Source: UBA8437 sp003445035 (GTDB lineage Bacteria; Planctomycetota; Planctomycetia; Planctomycetales; Planctomycetaceae). Taken from it: DNA of 15,589 bases. The notes under the pieces were generated by a model, which saw nothing but the letters and a program-made list of their open reading frames with translations, was not told the DNA's origin and ran no database searches. A program made the translations under genes and the position numbers. Positions 7,148 through 14,788 of this stretch are shown here, piece by piece. The stretch's first letter is position 1. Every line of letters starts with the position of its first letter. The DNA is taken from positions 1-15,589 of the forward strand of contig CALCHI010000344.1 of NCBI GenBank assembly GCA_937901285.1. Direction: 5' to 3'.

Positions 7148-8905
7148 TCACCGTGACGCTGCCGGGGGCGGTGCAGGCAGAACCGTGAAACCCAGTTTGC
7201 TCTTGCCGTCTTTCTCGAAGAGCACGATCACGCGTCCGTCGGGCAGGACACCGACGTCGCTGTAGCCCGAAGGCCCCTGGTAGTACTGGCGTTTCCACGG
7301 CCAGGTTTTGCCGTCATCGTAGCTGGCCCACAGGGTTCCCTGCACACGCCCGGTGGCCAGTCCCGGTCCGGAATACAGGATGACGCCAGGCCGGCCGTCC
7401 CGGGGCCAGGAGTAACGCACGACTGCTCCCTGGCAGGAGGGATCGGGAAGGTCCTTCGCATATCGAAAGCGGGTCGTGTCTGTTGTGCCTCCGTCGGGGA
7501 TGACTGTCAGGCCCCGTTGCTTCGTCGAGGTGCGGCCGTTGAAGAGCACCGACCCATCAGTCAATTCGACTCCCTTGGCCTCGCCCAGGGCCGCACCGCC
7601 GGAGAGCAGGACGCCGCCGGGTTTCCAGGTCACCCCGTGATCGTCGCTGTAGACGACACCGGCCACCCAGTGGGCGGCACCGGTGGTGTAGTTCATCGGC
7701 ACGATCAGGCGTCCGGCTGTTTTGCCACGCCCGGTCACAAAACCACCGCCGGGGCCCGGCAGAATGACCTCGCGGCCGGACTTCAACTGGTCGCGGATGG
7801 TCTGGCTGACGTCCCTGGGCTTGGCCCAGGTCCTGCCGTCGTCGTCGCTGAAGGTCACAAACTGGCGAACGAATCGGCGTGGGTTCCAGCCCTGGGCCAG
7901 CGTGGCGATGTCGATCCGTCCCATGAAGAGCCAGATCCGCCCCGTATCCGGGTCCACGATCGGAGAAGGGTTGTTCACCGAGTGTTTTCCGTCATCCATG
8001 ACGACGATCTCCGGGCCCCACGTCTTGCCGCGATCCTCGCTGCGGCGGAGAACCGTGTCGATGTCACCGATGTCACGCCCGTTCAGCCGACGGGCTTCGG
8101 CGAAGGCGAGGATCGTGCCTTTCCGGGACACCGCCAGGGCCGGGATGCGATACGCCGCCGCCGAGCCGGATTTGTCCGAGGGCTTGCCCGAACCGTCGAA
8201 GATCACCTCGATCGGAGCCGCCGACTGGAAGTTGGTTGTCAGCTTGTCGGAGAACTTGTCGGCCGTCAGCTTGATGCTGGCGATCTTCGTGGCACTCTTG
8301 AGCCCGTCGAACCACAGATGGAGATTGACGTCCGGGTCGATCGGCTGCTCGTTCAGCTTCTTGTCGTCGTAGAAGAAAGAGATCCTGGCACCGGTTCGTT
8401 TGACCGCCAGCGAGTGCAGTTTGCCGTCGAACGGGTTGTTGCCGCAGTCGGCCGCAAACGGTTTCAACGGAAGAGACCTCTTGCTGACACTCATCCAGAC
8501 CTGGCTCCCGTTGCCGGAAAAACGCAGCTGGCCGCGATCGGTGATGGTGATATTCGGGAACCGGTTCAGGTGGACCGAGCAGGAGAAGACCACCTTGAAC
8601 TCGCAGTCTCCCAGTGCCGATTTCGCCGTCGAAAACCGCGAATGGTTGTTGCGACCTCCAAACACCAGTGGAACATCATAGAGGCCGTCCCTGGTCGTTC
8701 CCGCGCAGTGCACCCACTGTCCCCAGAAGGGGTCGCCGGGAATGTAGGGACGTTCGGGGGTGATGCCCTCCGGCCAGTCCAGCGCTGTGTGAACCAGCCG
8801 GCCATCGCGGACGACGTGGAGTTCTGCGGCGTCCAGGGACGTGACCAGGCCGAGTAGCACTGTGGCCGTCAGTAGCAGCGAGTGGGTTGCCGGCCTGATT
8901 GTCAC
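7148..8905 (-). CDS. Secreted sialidase (neuraminidase, GH33-like) with N-terminal lectin-like domain
   Basis: A 585-residue exported sialidase, expected to hydrolyse terminal sialic or related acidic sugars from glycans. The frame opens as far as 9097, but that extension is an Arg/Ser/Thr-rich stretch running into the upstream gene. I chose GTG 8905, with GAGG 5 bases upstream and a signal peptide (TIRPATHS, hydrophobic core, cut near SLDA). Residues about 27-225 look like a concanavalin-like beta-sandwich. The catalytic propeller follows: YRIP (252-255, Arg253 of the Arg triad), GDID (280-283) for the acid/base region, Glu442 in GEAKGVEL, Arg458, Arg520 in ATGR, and Tyr548 in GYSDV as probable nucleophile. 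Four Asp boxes (S-x-D-x-G-x-T-W) are at 289-296, 353-360, 420-427 and 528-535. All key residues seem present. Substrate is uncertain, since planctomycete members may act on other nonulosonic acids. Confidence 0.9.
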   Translation of the reverse strand: MTIRPATHSLLLTATVLLGLVTSLDAAELHVVRDGRLVHTALDWPEGITPERPYIPGDPFWGQWVHCAGTTRDGLYDVPLVFGGRNNHSRFSTAKSALGDCEFKVVFSCSVHLNRFPNITITDRGQLRFSGNGSQVWMSVSKRSLPLKPFAADCGNNPFDGKLHSLAVKRTGARISFFYDDKKLNEQPIDPDVNLHLWFDGLKSATKIASIKLTADKFSDKLTTNFQSAAPIEVIFDGSGKPSDKSGSAAAYRIPALAVSRKGTILAFAEARRLNGRDIGDIDTVLRRSEDRGKTWGPEIVVMDDGKHSVNNPSPIVDPDTGRIWLFMGRIDIATLAQGWNPRRFVRQFVTFSDDDGRTWAKPRDVSQTIRDQLKSGREVILPGPGGGFVTGRGKTAGRLIVPMNYTTGAAHWVAGVVYSDDHGVTWKPGGVLLSGGAALGEAKGVELTDGSVLFNGRTSTKQRGLTVIPDGGTTDTTRFRYAKDLPDPSCQGAVVRYSWPRDGRPGVILYSGPGLATGRVQGTLWASYDDGKTWPWKRQYYQGPSGYSDVGVLPDGRVIVLFEKDGKSKLGFTVLPAPPPAASR

Positions 8906-8910
8906 GGTCG

Positions 8911-8914
8911 CCTC
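8911..8914 (-). promoter_or_regulatory. Ribosome binding site supporting the sialidase GTG start
   Basis: On the minus strand GAGG lies 5 bases before GTG 8905. With no ATG nearby and a signal peptide starting directly after it, this site decides the start and rejects the longer frame reaching 9097. Confidence 0.6.
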
Positions 8915-8972
8915 GCTTGTTGGTGACCTCGTGCGGATCGTCGCGGTGTCGTCCGGGGGCGTCCCGGGGTCG

Positions 8973-10436
8973 TTACTTTGCGGCACCGTAGGTGTAGGAG
9001 ACGATCTGGCCCAGGGCCACGTCTTTGACGACCTGCTTTTTCCTGTCGGGCCAGAGGATCTCGATCGCGACCGGGCCCTTGTGGTCACCGAGGCCAAAGT
9101 GCAGCCGGATGTCGTTCTGGTTCCCCTCGCCTGTGCCGGCCTCGACCTGGCGGGTGTAGGTCTTCTTGCCGATTGTGATCCTCACCTGGGCACCCACCGC
9201 CGCGCGGTTCACTCGGGCTCCGTCACCCCGCAGGGACACGCCCAGCCAGCTCTTCTTGCTGACCGTGTTCTGGAACAGTTTCCCGCCACTGATCAGGTCC
9301 AGGGCTCCGTCGTTGTTGAAGTCCGCCCAGGCGGCCTGGTAGGTCGGCGGAAGTCCGGCCACTCCGGCCTTGGCACTGACGTCGGTCACCTTGAATGCCC
9401 CGTCGTTGCGGAACAACACCGGGTTGTTCTTGCGGCCAAATGACGCCGTGCCGTAGACGGTCGTGAAGAACACGTCGAGGTTCCCGTCGTTGTCGTAATC
9501 ACCGACGCTGGGCGTCGCGTACGATTCCTGGTAGTGCACTCCGCAGGGGCCGAGGTCCTTGAACTTGTAGGCCTGCTTGGCTCCGAGGTTCTGAAGGAAC
9601 CGTGACTTGGGCTGGTCTCCCCGCCCGTCCACATGGGCGAAGTTGCCGGCAAAAATGTCGATCAGGCCGTCGTTGTTGAAGTCTCCCCAGGCCGATCCGA
9701 TCGAGTGTCCACCTCCGAACCCCTTCGACGTGGCGATCACTCCGAACTTCTTCGCCGATTCGGTGAAGGCGGCCTTGCCGTCGTTGAGCCAAAGCAGGTT
9801 TGGCTGGAGACGGTAGCTGGAGACGTAGACGTCCAGGTCACCGTCCTGGTCGAAATCGCAGGCCGTGACACCACGGGCACGGGTCTGGCTCTTGGACAGG
9901 GCGAGCTTGAAGGACTTGCCCTTCTGGCTGAGGAGGACCTGGAACGGCCAGGTGATTCCCTTGCCCCAGTCCTCGTAGCCCCCGATGTAGATGTCGACGA
10001 ACCCGTCGCCGTTGAAATCTCCCCAACACGCACCACGGGACACCGACGGCGGCAGTTCGGGCAACTTGACCGCCGTGAATTTCATCTTGCCGTCGTTGTG
10101 GTACAGCTTTCGGGCGGACCAGGAGAACAGGTCCACGAGCCCGTCGTTGTCGAAATCGGCCGCCACTGAGGTCGGGACTTCGGCAACCCGCTTGAACGTT
10201 TTGCCCTTCTCGTTTTTCCAGACACCGCCTGCCGTGCACAGATCGACCCAGCCGTCGTTGTCCAGGTCCACCCAGCAGGCGGCACCGTTAGGGTTCTTGA
10301 GTCCGGTTGCTGCCGTGACGTCCTTGAACACGGGGGCCTGTGCGGCCAGCGGGCTGGCCAGGACAGTCGCCAGCAGGGCGAATCCGAGTACGGGAAACCG
10401 GCGGCAATGACCAGGCGACGGGGACAATCGGTTCAT
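8973..10436 (-). CDS. Secreted FG-GAP/VCBS repeat protein with C-terminal ASPIC/UnbV domain
   Basis: A 487-residue exported beta-propeller protein. The frame extends to a GTG at 10463, but ATG 10436 has a strong AAGGA 7 bases upstream and starts a signal peptide (MNRLSPSPGHCRRFP, then a hydrophobic core ending SPLAAQA, cut near residue 33). Seven D-x-D/N-x-D-G calcium-binding loops (starting near residues 57, 94, 140, 194, 252, 313 and 372) mark FG-GAP repeats, consistent with a seven-bladed propeller. Residues about 406-476 (GARVNRAAVGAQVRI to the WPDRKKQ segment) match the ASPIC/UnbV domain that usually follows such repeats. Its role is unknown: such proteins are thought to bind ligands or act in adhesion rather than catalysis. 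It is first in the minus-strand run, 67 bases before the sialidase gene, with a small GC stem (8953-8967) between them. Confidence 0.92.
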   Translation of the reverse strand: MNRLSPSPGHCRRFPVLGFALLATVLASPLAAQAPVFKDVTAATGLKNPNGAACWVDLDNDGWVDLCTAGGVWKNEKGKTFKRVAEVPTSVAADFDNDGLVDLFSWSARKLYHNDGKMKFTAVKLPELPPSVSRGACWGDFNGDGFVDIYIGGYEDWGKGITWPFQVLLSQKGKSFKLALSKSQTRARGVTACDFDQDGDLDVYVSSYRLQPNLLWLNDGKAAFTESAKKFGVIATSKGFGGGHSIGSAWGDFNNDGLIDIFAGNFAHVDGRGDQPKSRFLQNLGAKQAYKFKDLGPCGVHYQESYATPSVGDYDNDGNLDVFFTTVYGTASFGRKNNPVLFRNDGAFKVTDVSAKAGVAGLPPTYQAAWADFNNDGALDLISGGKLFQNTVSKKSWLGVSLRGDGARVNRAAVGAQVRITIGKKTYTRQVEAGTGEGNQNDIRLHFGLGDHKGPVAIEILWPDRKKQVVKDVALGQIVSYTYGAAK

Positions 10437-10443
10437 GTTATGT

Positions 10444-10448
10444 TCCTT
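10444..10448 (-). promoter_or_regulatory. Ribosome binding site of the FG-GAP/UnbV gene
   Basis: AAGGA on the minus strand with a 7-base spacer to ATG 10436. It selects this ATG over the in-frame GTG at 10463. Confidence 0.7.
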
Positions 10449-10550
10449 ACGGGATGTGGACACCTGGCGGCAGGGGTCTCTTATGGCCCGGCATTATTGA
10501 ACATTCTTGCTCCGGTGAACAGCGACCGGGACGCTCGGACTCGCCACGGC

Positions 10551-10577
10551 ATACGCCTCGCCGGAACCGCGGCGTAT
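10551..10577. promoter_or_regulatory. Operator-like inverted repeat overlapping a -10 box
   Basis: ATACGCC (10551-10557) and GGCGTAT (10571-10577) are perfect complements separated by 13 bases, so half-site centres are 20 bases apart, about two helical turns. The right half-site overlaps the TATACT box (10575-10580), a placement expected of a repressor operator. Function is inferred. Confidence 0.4.
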
Positions 10578-10580
10578 ACT
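10575..10580 (+). promoter_or_regulatory. Candidate -10 box (TATACT) for the PSD1-DUF1501 pair
   Basis: TATACT matches the sigma-70 -10 consensus at five of six bases. No good -35 box is seen at 16-18 bases, so activator help may be needed. Transcription would start near 10587, about 45 bases before the TTG start at 10632. Confidence 0.35.
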
Positions 10581-10603
10581 GGACGCTTCGTCTGTCTTGT
10601 GGA

Positions 10604-10619
10604 GTCGACGTTCGTCGAC
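10604..10619 (+). promoter_or_regulatory. Leader hairpin abutting the Shine-Dalgarno site
   Basis: GTCGAC (10604-10609) and GTCGAC (10614-10619) are complementary to each other and frame a GTTC tetraloop. The stem ends exactly where the GGGAG Shine-Dalgarno (10620-10624) starts, so it could influence ribosome access in the inferred leader. Confidence 0.35.
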
Positions 10620-10624
10620 GGGAG
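10620..10624 (+). promoter_or_regulatory. Ribosome binding site for the TTG start of the PSD1 gene
   Basis: GGGAG with a 7-base spacer to TTG 10632. Together with the signal peptide that begins there, it argues against the longer frame starting at 10407, which would overlap the divergent FG-GAP gene. Confidence 0.6.
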
Positions 10625-10631
10625 TTCCGAT

Positions 10632-13253
10632 TTGTTCGCTCGATCCAACTTCGTGACCGCTGCCGCTGCCGTGGCGGTGTTGATGGCGTGGGGGGTGTTG
10701 TCGGCTGCCGAGAAGCCGCCCGCGAAGGCGAAAGCGAAGGTCGACTTCTCGCGAGCGATCCGCCCGTTACTGGCCAACAAGTGCCTGAAATGTCATGGGC
10801 CGGGACAACAGCAGCGAGCCAGCGAACTGAGGCTGGATCTGCCCAAAAGCGCGATCGGGACGGCGATCGTGCCGGGTCGTCCGGACCAGAGCGAACTGGT
10901 GAAGCGGATCACCAGCAAGGATCCGCAGAAGCGGATGCCGCCACCTGAGAGCAAGCTGGAATTGACCGACCAGGAGGTCGCCCTGCTGAAGGCGTGGATC
11001 TCCGAAGGGGCTGACTACACGGTGCACTGGTCCTTCGTCTCGCCGGTTCGACCGGACCCGCCCGAGGTGGCCGGTTCGGACTGGATTCTCAACACGATCG
11101 ACCGTTTCGTACTCTCGCGAATCGAACGGGCCGGTCTGAAACCCTCGCCGTCCGCCAGCCGCGAATCGTTGATCCGCCGCCTGACTTTTGATCTGACCGG
11201 GTTGCCGCCCACCGGAAGCGAAATCGACCGGTTCCTGTCCGACAAGAGTCTGCGGGCTTACGAACGGCTGGTTGACCGATTGTTGAGTTCTCAGCATTAC
11301 GGTGAACGGATGGCGCAGACGTGGTTGGACCTGGCGAGATTCGGCGACACCAACGGATACGAGAATGACAGCGATCGATCGATGTGGCTTTACCGCGACT
11401 GGGTCATCAACGCGTTCAACACCAACATGCCGTTCGATCGCTTTGCGCTGGAACAGGTGGCCGGAGATCTCTTGCCGCACGCCAGCACCTCGCAACAGAT
11501 CGCCAGCGGTTTCAACCGCAACACGACGTACAACGAGGAGGGTGGGTCGGATCCCGAGGAATTCCAGGTCGTCTACGCGGTCGAGCGAGCCAGCACCACG
11601 GGCACCGTCTTCCTGGGACTGACTCTTGGCTGTGCACAGTGTCATGAACACAAGTACGACCCGATTTCGCAGGAGGAGTTCTACAGCTTCTACGCGTTCT
11701 TCAACAGTGTCGACGGCGAGAAGGGGGCCCAGGGACATGACATCCCGCTGCCACCACTGCTGGTCCTGTCGACTCCGCAGCAGAAGGTCGAATCGCGGCA
11801 ACTGGTCAAGGACCTCGAAACGCTCGACAAGACGATCGCCGCCGAAGTGGCCAAGGTGAAATTGCCCCAGCCGGCCTCGGGAACGACGTCCCCGGCTGCC
11901 GCCGCGCCGCCGAAGCCAACAGGCAAGGACCACGACGGCTATTTCGACAAACAGTCCGCATGGGAAACGCACGCCAAGCAGCATCTCCTCTCCAAGCTTC
12001 CCAAGGCGGTGCAGAACGCGTTGAAGGTTGAGCCCGGAGATCGGGATGCCAAGCAAAAGACAACGCTGGCCAACCACTTCGTCCGCTTCGGGTACTCGCC
12101 GGCTCGCAAGATCTTCACTCCGCTCAACGAGCAGCACAAGAAACTGACTGATCGCCAGGACAAGCTCAAGACGCTGACTCCGTCGACGATGGTCATGAAG
12201 GAAATGCCCAAGCGACGTCCGGCGTTTTTGTTGCTGCGAGGTGATTTCCAGCAGAAAGGCACCCAGGTTGAACCGAATGTGCCGGCAATCTTCAAGGCCC
12301 TGCCAGAGGGGGCACCGAGGAACCGACTGGGGCTGGCTCGCTGGCTGATCGACCCCGAACATCCGCTGACGGCCCGCGTGGTGGTCAATCGGCTCTGGAC
12401 CCGGTTCTTCGGTGCCGGGCTGGTGCGAACTCCCGAGGACTTCGGTGTGCGGGGTGAGTTCCCGACGCATCCCGGTCTGCTGGACTGGTTGGCCGTCGAG
12501 TTCATGCGGGTCGGCTGGAACGTCAAGGCCCTGCAGAAACAGATCGTGATGTCGGCCGCCTACCGACAGGCGTCTCGGTACGACCAGGCGATCGGTCGGC
12601 GTGATCCTTACAACCGCCTGTTGACGAGGCAGAACCGGTTCCGGCTCAGTGCCGAGTCGATCCGTGACACGGCGCTGGCCGTCAGCGGACTGCTGGACGA
12701 CCGGATTGGTGGTCCGAGCGTCTACCCGTTTCAGCCAGACGGGTACTACAGCGACAAGGGGCGCTGGAAGTGGCCTCAGAGCACCGGCCGCGACCTGTAT
12801 CGCCGCGGGCTGTACACCTTCTGGCGGAGGACGACCACTTATCCCAGTTTCCAGATCTTTGATGCTCCCACTCGCGAGCTCTGTACCGTGCAGCGGCCGC
12901 GAACCAACACCCCGTTGCAGGCGCTGGTGACGCTGAACGAACGGACATTCGTGCAGGCGGCCCATGCCCTGGCCACCCTTGTGTTGCGCGGGACGGACGA
13001 CTCGGACAAGTCGCGGCTGGATCGCGCGTTTCGGGTCGTTGTTGGAAGGCGTCCTGACAAGTCCGAACAGAAGATCCTGGGAGGGATTCTCGAGTCCCAG
13101 CTCAAGCACTATCGCCAGGACACCAAGGCCGCCCAGGCCCTGGTGGCACAGGGGACAGTGGATTCCAAGGGGCTTGACCCGGCGGCACTGGCGGCCTGGA
13201 CCAGCCTGGCCAACGTTCTGTTGAACCTGGACGAGACAATCACCAGGGAATGA
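10632..13253 (+). CDS. Secreted PSCyt1-PSCyt2(DUF1549)-PSD1(DUF1553) protein
   Basis: An 873-residue planctomycete cytochrome-like protein with a TTG start. The frame runs back to 10407, but the extra 75 residues precede the signal peptide and overlap the divergent gene. From TTG 10632, MFARSNFVTAAAAVAVLMAW forms a Sec signal cut near SAAE. PSCyt1 contains CLKCH (Cys51, Cys54, His55) and RMPPP (Met102, possible axial ligand). PSCyt2/DUF1549 (about 150-360) has the WLDLARFGDTNGYEND block and a second CxxCH, CAQCHEHKYDP (Cys334, Cys337, His338). A Pro/Ala-rich linker sits near 411-435, and PSD1/DUF1553 (about 561-820) has LARWLIDPEHPLTARVVVNR. It ends in a tail nearly matching the fragment at 2-118. 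The TGA overlaps the ATG of the DUF1501 gene, indicating translational coupling. Biochemical activity is unknown. Confidence 0.93.
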   Translation: MFARSNFVTAAAAVAVLMAWGVLSAAEKPPAKAKAKVDFSRAIRPLLANKCLKCHGPGQQQRASELRLDLPKSAIGTAIVPGRPDQSELVKRITSKDPQKRMPPPESKLELTDQEVALLKAWISEGADYTVHWSFVSPVRPDPPEVAGSDWILNTIDRFVLSRIERAGLKPSPSASRESLIRRLTFDLTGLPPTGSEIDRFLSDKSLRAYERLVDRLLSSQHYGERMAQTWLDLARFGDTNGYENDSDRSMWLYRDWVINAFNTNMPFDRFALEQVAGDLLPHASTSQQIASGFNRNTTYNEEGGSDPEEFQVVYAVERASTTGTVFLGLTLGCAQCHEHKYDPISQEEFYSFYAFFNSVDGEKGAQGHDIPLPPLLVLSTPQQKVESRQLVKDLETLDKTIAAEVAKVKLPQPASGTTSPAAAAPPKPTGKDHDGYFDKQSAWETHAKQHLLSKLPKAVQNALKVEPGDRDAKQKTTLANHFVRFGYSPARKIFTPLNEQHKKLTDRQDKLKTLTPSTMVMKEMPKRRPAFLLLRGDFQQKGTQVEPNVPAIFKALPEGAPRNRLGLARWLIDPEHPLTARVVVNRLWTRFFGAGLVRTPEDFGVRGEFPTHPGLLDWLAVEFMRVGWNVKALQKQIVMSAAYRQASRYDQAIGRRDPYNRLLTRQNRFRLSAESIRDTALAVSGLLDDRIGGPSVYPFQPDGYYSDKGRWKWPQSTGRDLYRRGLYTFWRRTTTYPSFQIFDAPTRELCTVQRPRTNTPLQALVTLNERTFVQAAHALATLVLRGTDDSDKSRLDRAFRVVVGRRPDKSEQKILGGILESQLKHYRQDTKAAQALVAQGTVDSKGLDPAALAAWTSLANVLLNLDETITRE

Positions 13254-14713
13254 ATGACATGACATCACCCGTACTACCATTGAGACCCGGGCCGTTTGGT
13301 CACGTCTCGCCGCGCCGCCAGTTTCTGGCCCGGACCTCGGGGGGCCTCGGTGCAGCCGCCCTGGCCGGTCTTCTGCAGGACCAGCTCCGGGCGGCCCCTG
13401 GCAACCGGCGACCGGGATCGCTGGCAACCACCCACATTCCGGCCCGGGCCAAGCGGGTGATCTACCTGTTCATGGCCGGCGGTCCTTCGCACATTGACAC
13501 CTTCGATCCGAAGCCGAAGCTCGCCGCACTCAACGGCCAGGAACTGCCTGCGGAGGTCCGTGGCAAGCAGCGGATCACGTTGATGACCCGCAAGCAGAAG
13601 CAACTTCAGATCGCCGCCTCACCGATGACCTTCCGGCAGTGCGGTGAGTCCGGCCAGGTGCTCAACGTGCACATGCCCGAACTGGCAAAGGTCTGCGACG
13701 AGATTGCCATCGTGAGGTCGTTGCACAGCGAACCGATCAATCACGATCCGGCCGTGAACATGTTGCAGACCGGTGCCGGCCGTCCGGGACGCCCCTGCGT
13801 GGGTTCGTGGGTCTCGTGGGGCCTGGGCACCGAGAACCGCAGCATGCCCGATTTTGTCGTCCTGCTCTCGGGCACCAAGGGCCAGCCGGTCATCTCCCGT
13901 TACTACCACAGCGGATTCCTGCCCAGCCGACACCAGGGGGTGCAGTTTCAATCCCAGGGTGACCCGGTGCTGTTCCTTTCGAATCCGGGTGGGATCGACG
14001 GCCGCACCCGTGGACGACTGATCCGCGGGATCAATGACCTGAATCGTCGACGGCTGGAACTGGTCGGCGATCCCGAGATCGAGGCGAGGATCGACTCGTT
14101 TGAGCTGGCTTACCGCATGCAGAGCAGCGTGCCGGAGATGATGGATCTTTCCGGCGAGCCCAAGCACATTCACGAACTGTACGGGACGCAGCCGGGCAAG
14201 GTGTCCTTCGCCAACAACTGCCTGCTGGCGCGGCGGATGATCGAACGGGGTGTCCGGTTCGTGCAGCTGTACCAGCGGGGCTGGGACATGCACTCGGACA
14301 TCAAGAACCGCATGCCGAAACAGTGTGCGGAGGTCGACCGGCCGACGGCGGCGCTGTTGCGAGATCTCAAACAGCGTGGCTTGCTCGACGAGACCCTGAT
14401 CATCTGGGGTGGAGAATTCGGTCGAACGACCTATTGCCAGGGAGAACTGAAGGCGACGTTCGGTCGCGACCATCATCCACGGTGTTTCAACGCCTGGCTG
14501 GCCGGTGGCGGGATCCGGGGCGGTGTCACTCACGGGGCGACTGACGATTTCGGTTACAACGTCGTCGAGAATCCCGTGCACGTCCACGATTTGCAGGCCA
14601 CGGTCATGCACTGCCTGGGGATCGACCACGAACAGCTGGTTTATCGGTTCCAGGGCCGGGACCAGCGACTGACCGACATCGGCGGACAGGTCGTTCGCGA
14701 ACTCCTGGCCTGA
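13250..14713 (+). CDS. Tat-exported DUF1501 family protein
   Basis: A 487-residue DUF1501 protein, alkaline-phosphatase/sulfatase-like by family. The ATG at 13250 overlaps the upstream TGA (ATGA); an in-frame ATG at 13259 has AGGGA 9 bases upstream and is an equally plausible start. The N-terminus has SPRRQFLARTSGG (Arg22-Arg23), a Tat signal, with an Ala-rich stretch ending near LRAAP. Key blocks: GGPSHIDTFDPKP (77-89), NHDPAVNMLQTG (164-175), RGWDMH (343-348), GEFGRT (388-393), RDHHP (406-410) and HCLGIDH (454-460). The first His of WDHH is Met347 here while the second is kept. It is the closest paralogue of the protein at 120-1556 and, with the PSD1 gene before it, forms the third such pair in this window. 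No reaction is established. Confidence 0.93.
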   Translation: MNDMTSPVLPLRPGPFGHVSPRRQFLARTSGGLGAAALAGLLQDQLRAAPGNRRPGSLATTHIPARAKRVIYLFMAGGPSHIDTFDPKPKLAALNGQELPAEVRGKQRITLMTRKQKQLQIAASPMTFRQCGESGQVLNVHMPELAKVCDEIAIVRSLHSEPINHDPAVNMLQTGAGRPGRPCVGSWVSWGLGTENRSMPDFVVLLSGTKGQPVISRYYHSGFLPSRHQGVQFQSQGDPVLFLSNPGGIDGRTRGRLIRGINDLNRRRLELVGDPEIEARIDSFELAYRMQSSVPEMMDLSGEPKHIHELYGTQPGKVSFANNCLLARRMIERGVRFVQLYQRGWDMHSDIKNRMPKQCAEVDRPTAALLRDLKQRGLLDETLIIWGGEFGRTTYCQGELKATFGRDHHPRCFNAWLAGGGIRGGVTHGATDDFGYNVVENPVHVHDLQATVMHCLGIDHEQLVYRFQGRDQRLTDIGGQVVRELLA

Positions 14714-14788
14714 ACGTCGGAACGCATGCCCGTGAACGTTGCCGGTTGTCGGAGGGCACCGGTACGGCTTTGAACCAGTGGAGCCGAG

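Larger units (their letters stand above)
10437..10631. promoter_or_regulatory. Divergent intergenic regulatory region
   Basis: This 195-base gap separates the minus-strand FG-GAP gene from the plus-strand PSD1 gene. It holds the ribosome site of the former (10444-10448) and, for the latter, a TATACT -10 box, an overlapping dyad, a leader hairpin and a Shine-Dalgarno site, each listed separately. For the minus strand, AATAAT (10498-10493) is a poor -10 candidate with TGTTCA as a weak -35 at 17 bases. No RNA gene was recognised. Confidence 0.5.

Noticed and set aside
7517..8857. Plus-strand open frame of 446 codons
   Set aside because: Antisense to the sialidase with intact catalytic residues and Asp boxes.
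8906..9097. N-terminal extension of the sialidase
   Set aside because: Arg/Ser/Thr-rich, overlaps the end of the FG-GAP gene and would bury the signal peptide; GTG 8905 has a ribosome site.
10407..10631. N-terminal extension of the right-hand PSD1 protein
   Set aside because: It would overlap the divergent FG-GAP gene start and cover the promoter region; the signal peptide begins at TTG 10632.
10767..13427. Minus-strand open frame of 886 codons opposite the PSD1 gene
   Set aside because: It is an antisense shadow caused by GC-rich codon use; the plus frame has conserved domains, signal peptide and coupling, while the antisense product has no recognisable motif or signal.
14714..14788. Possible terminator after the right-hand DUF1501 gene
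   Set aside because: Only short imperfect GC pairings are present; nothing stands out from background.
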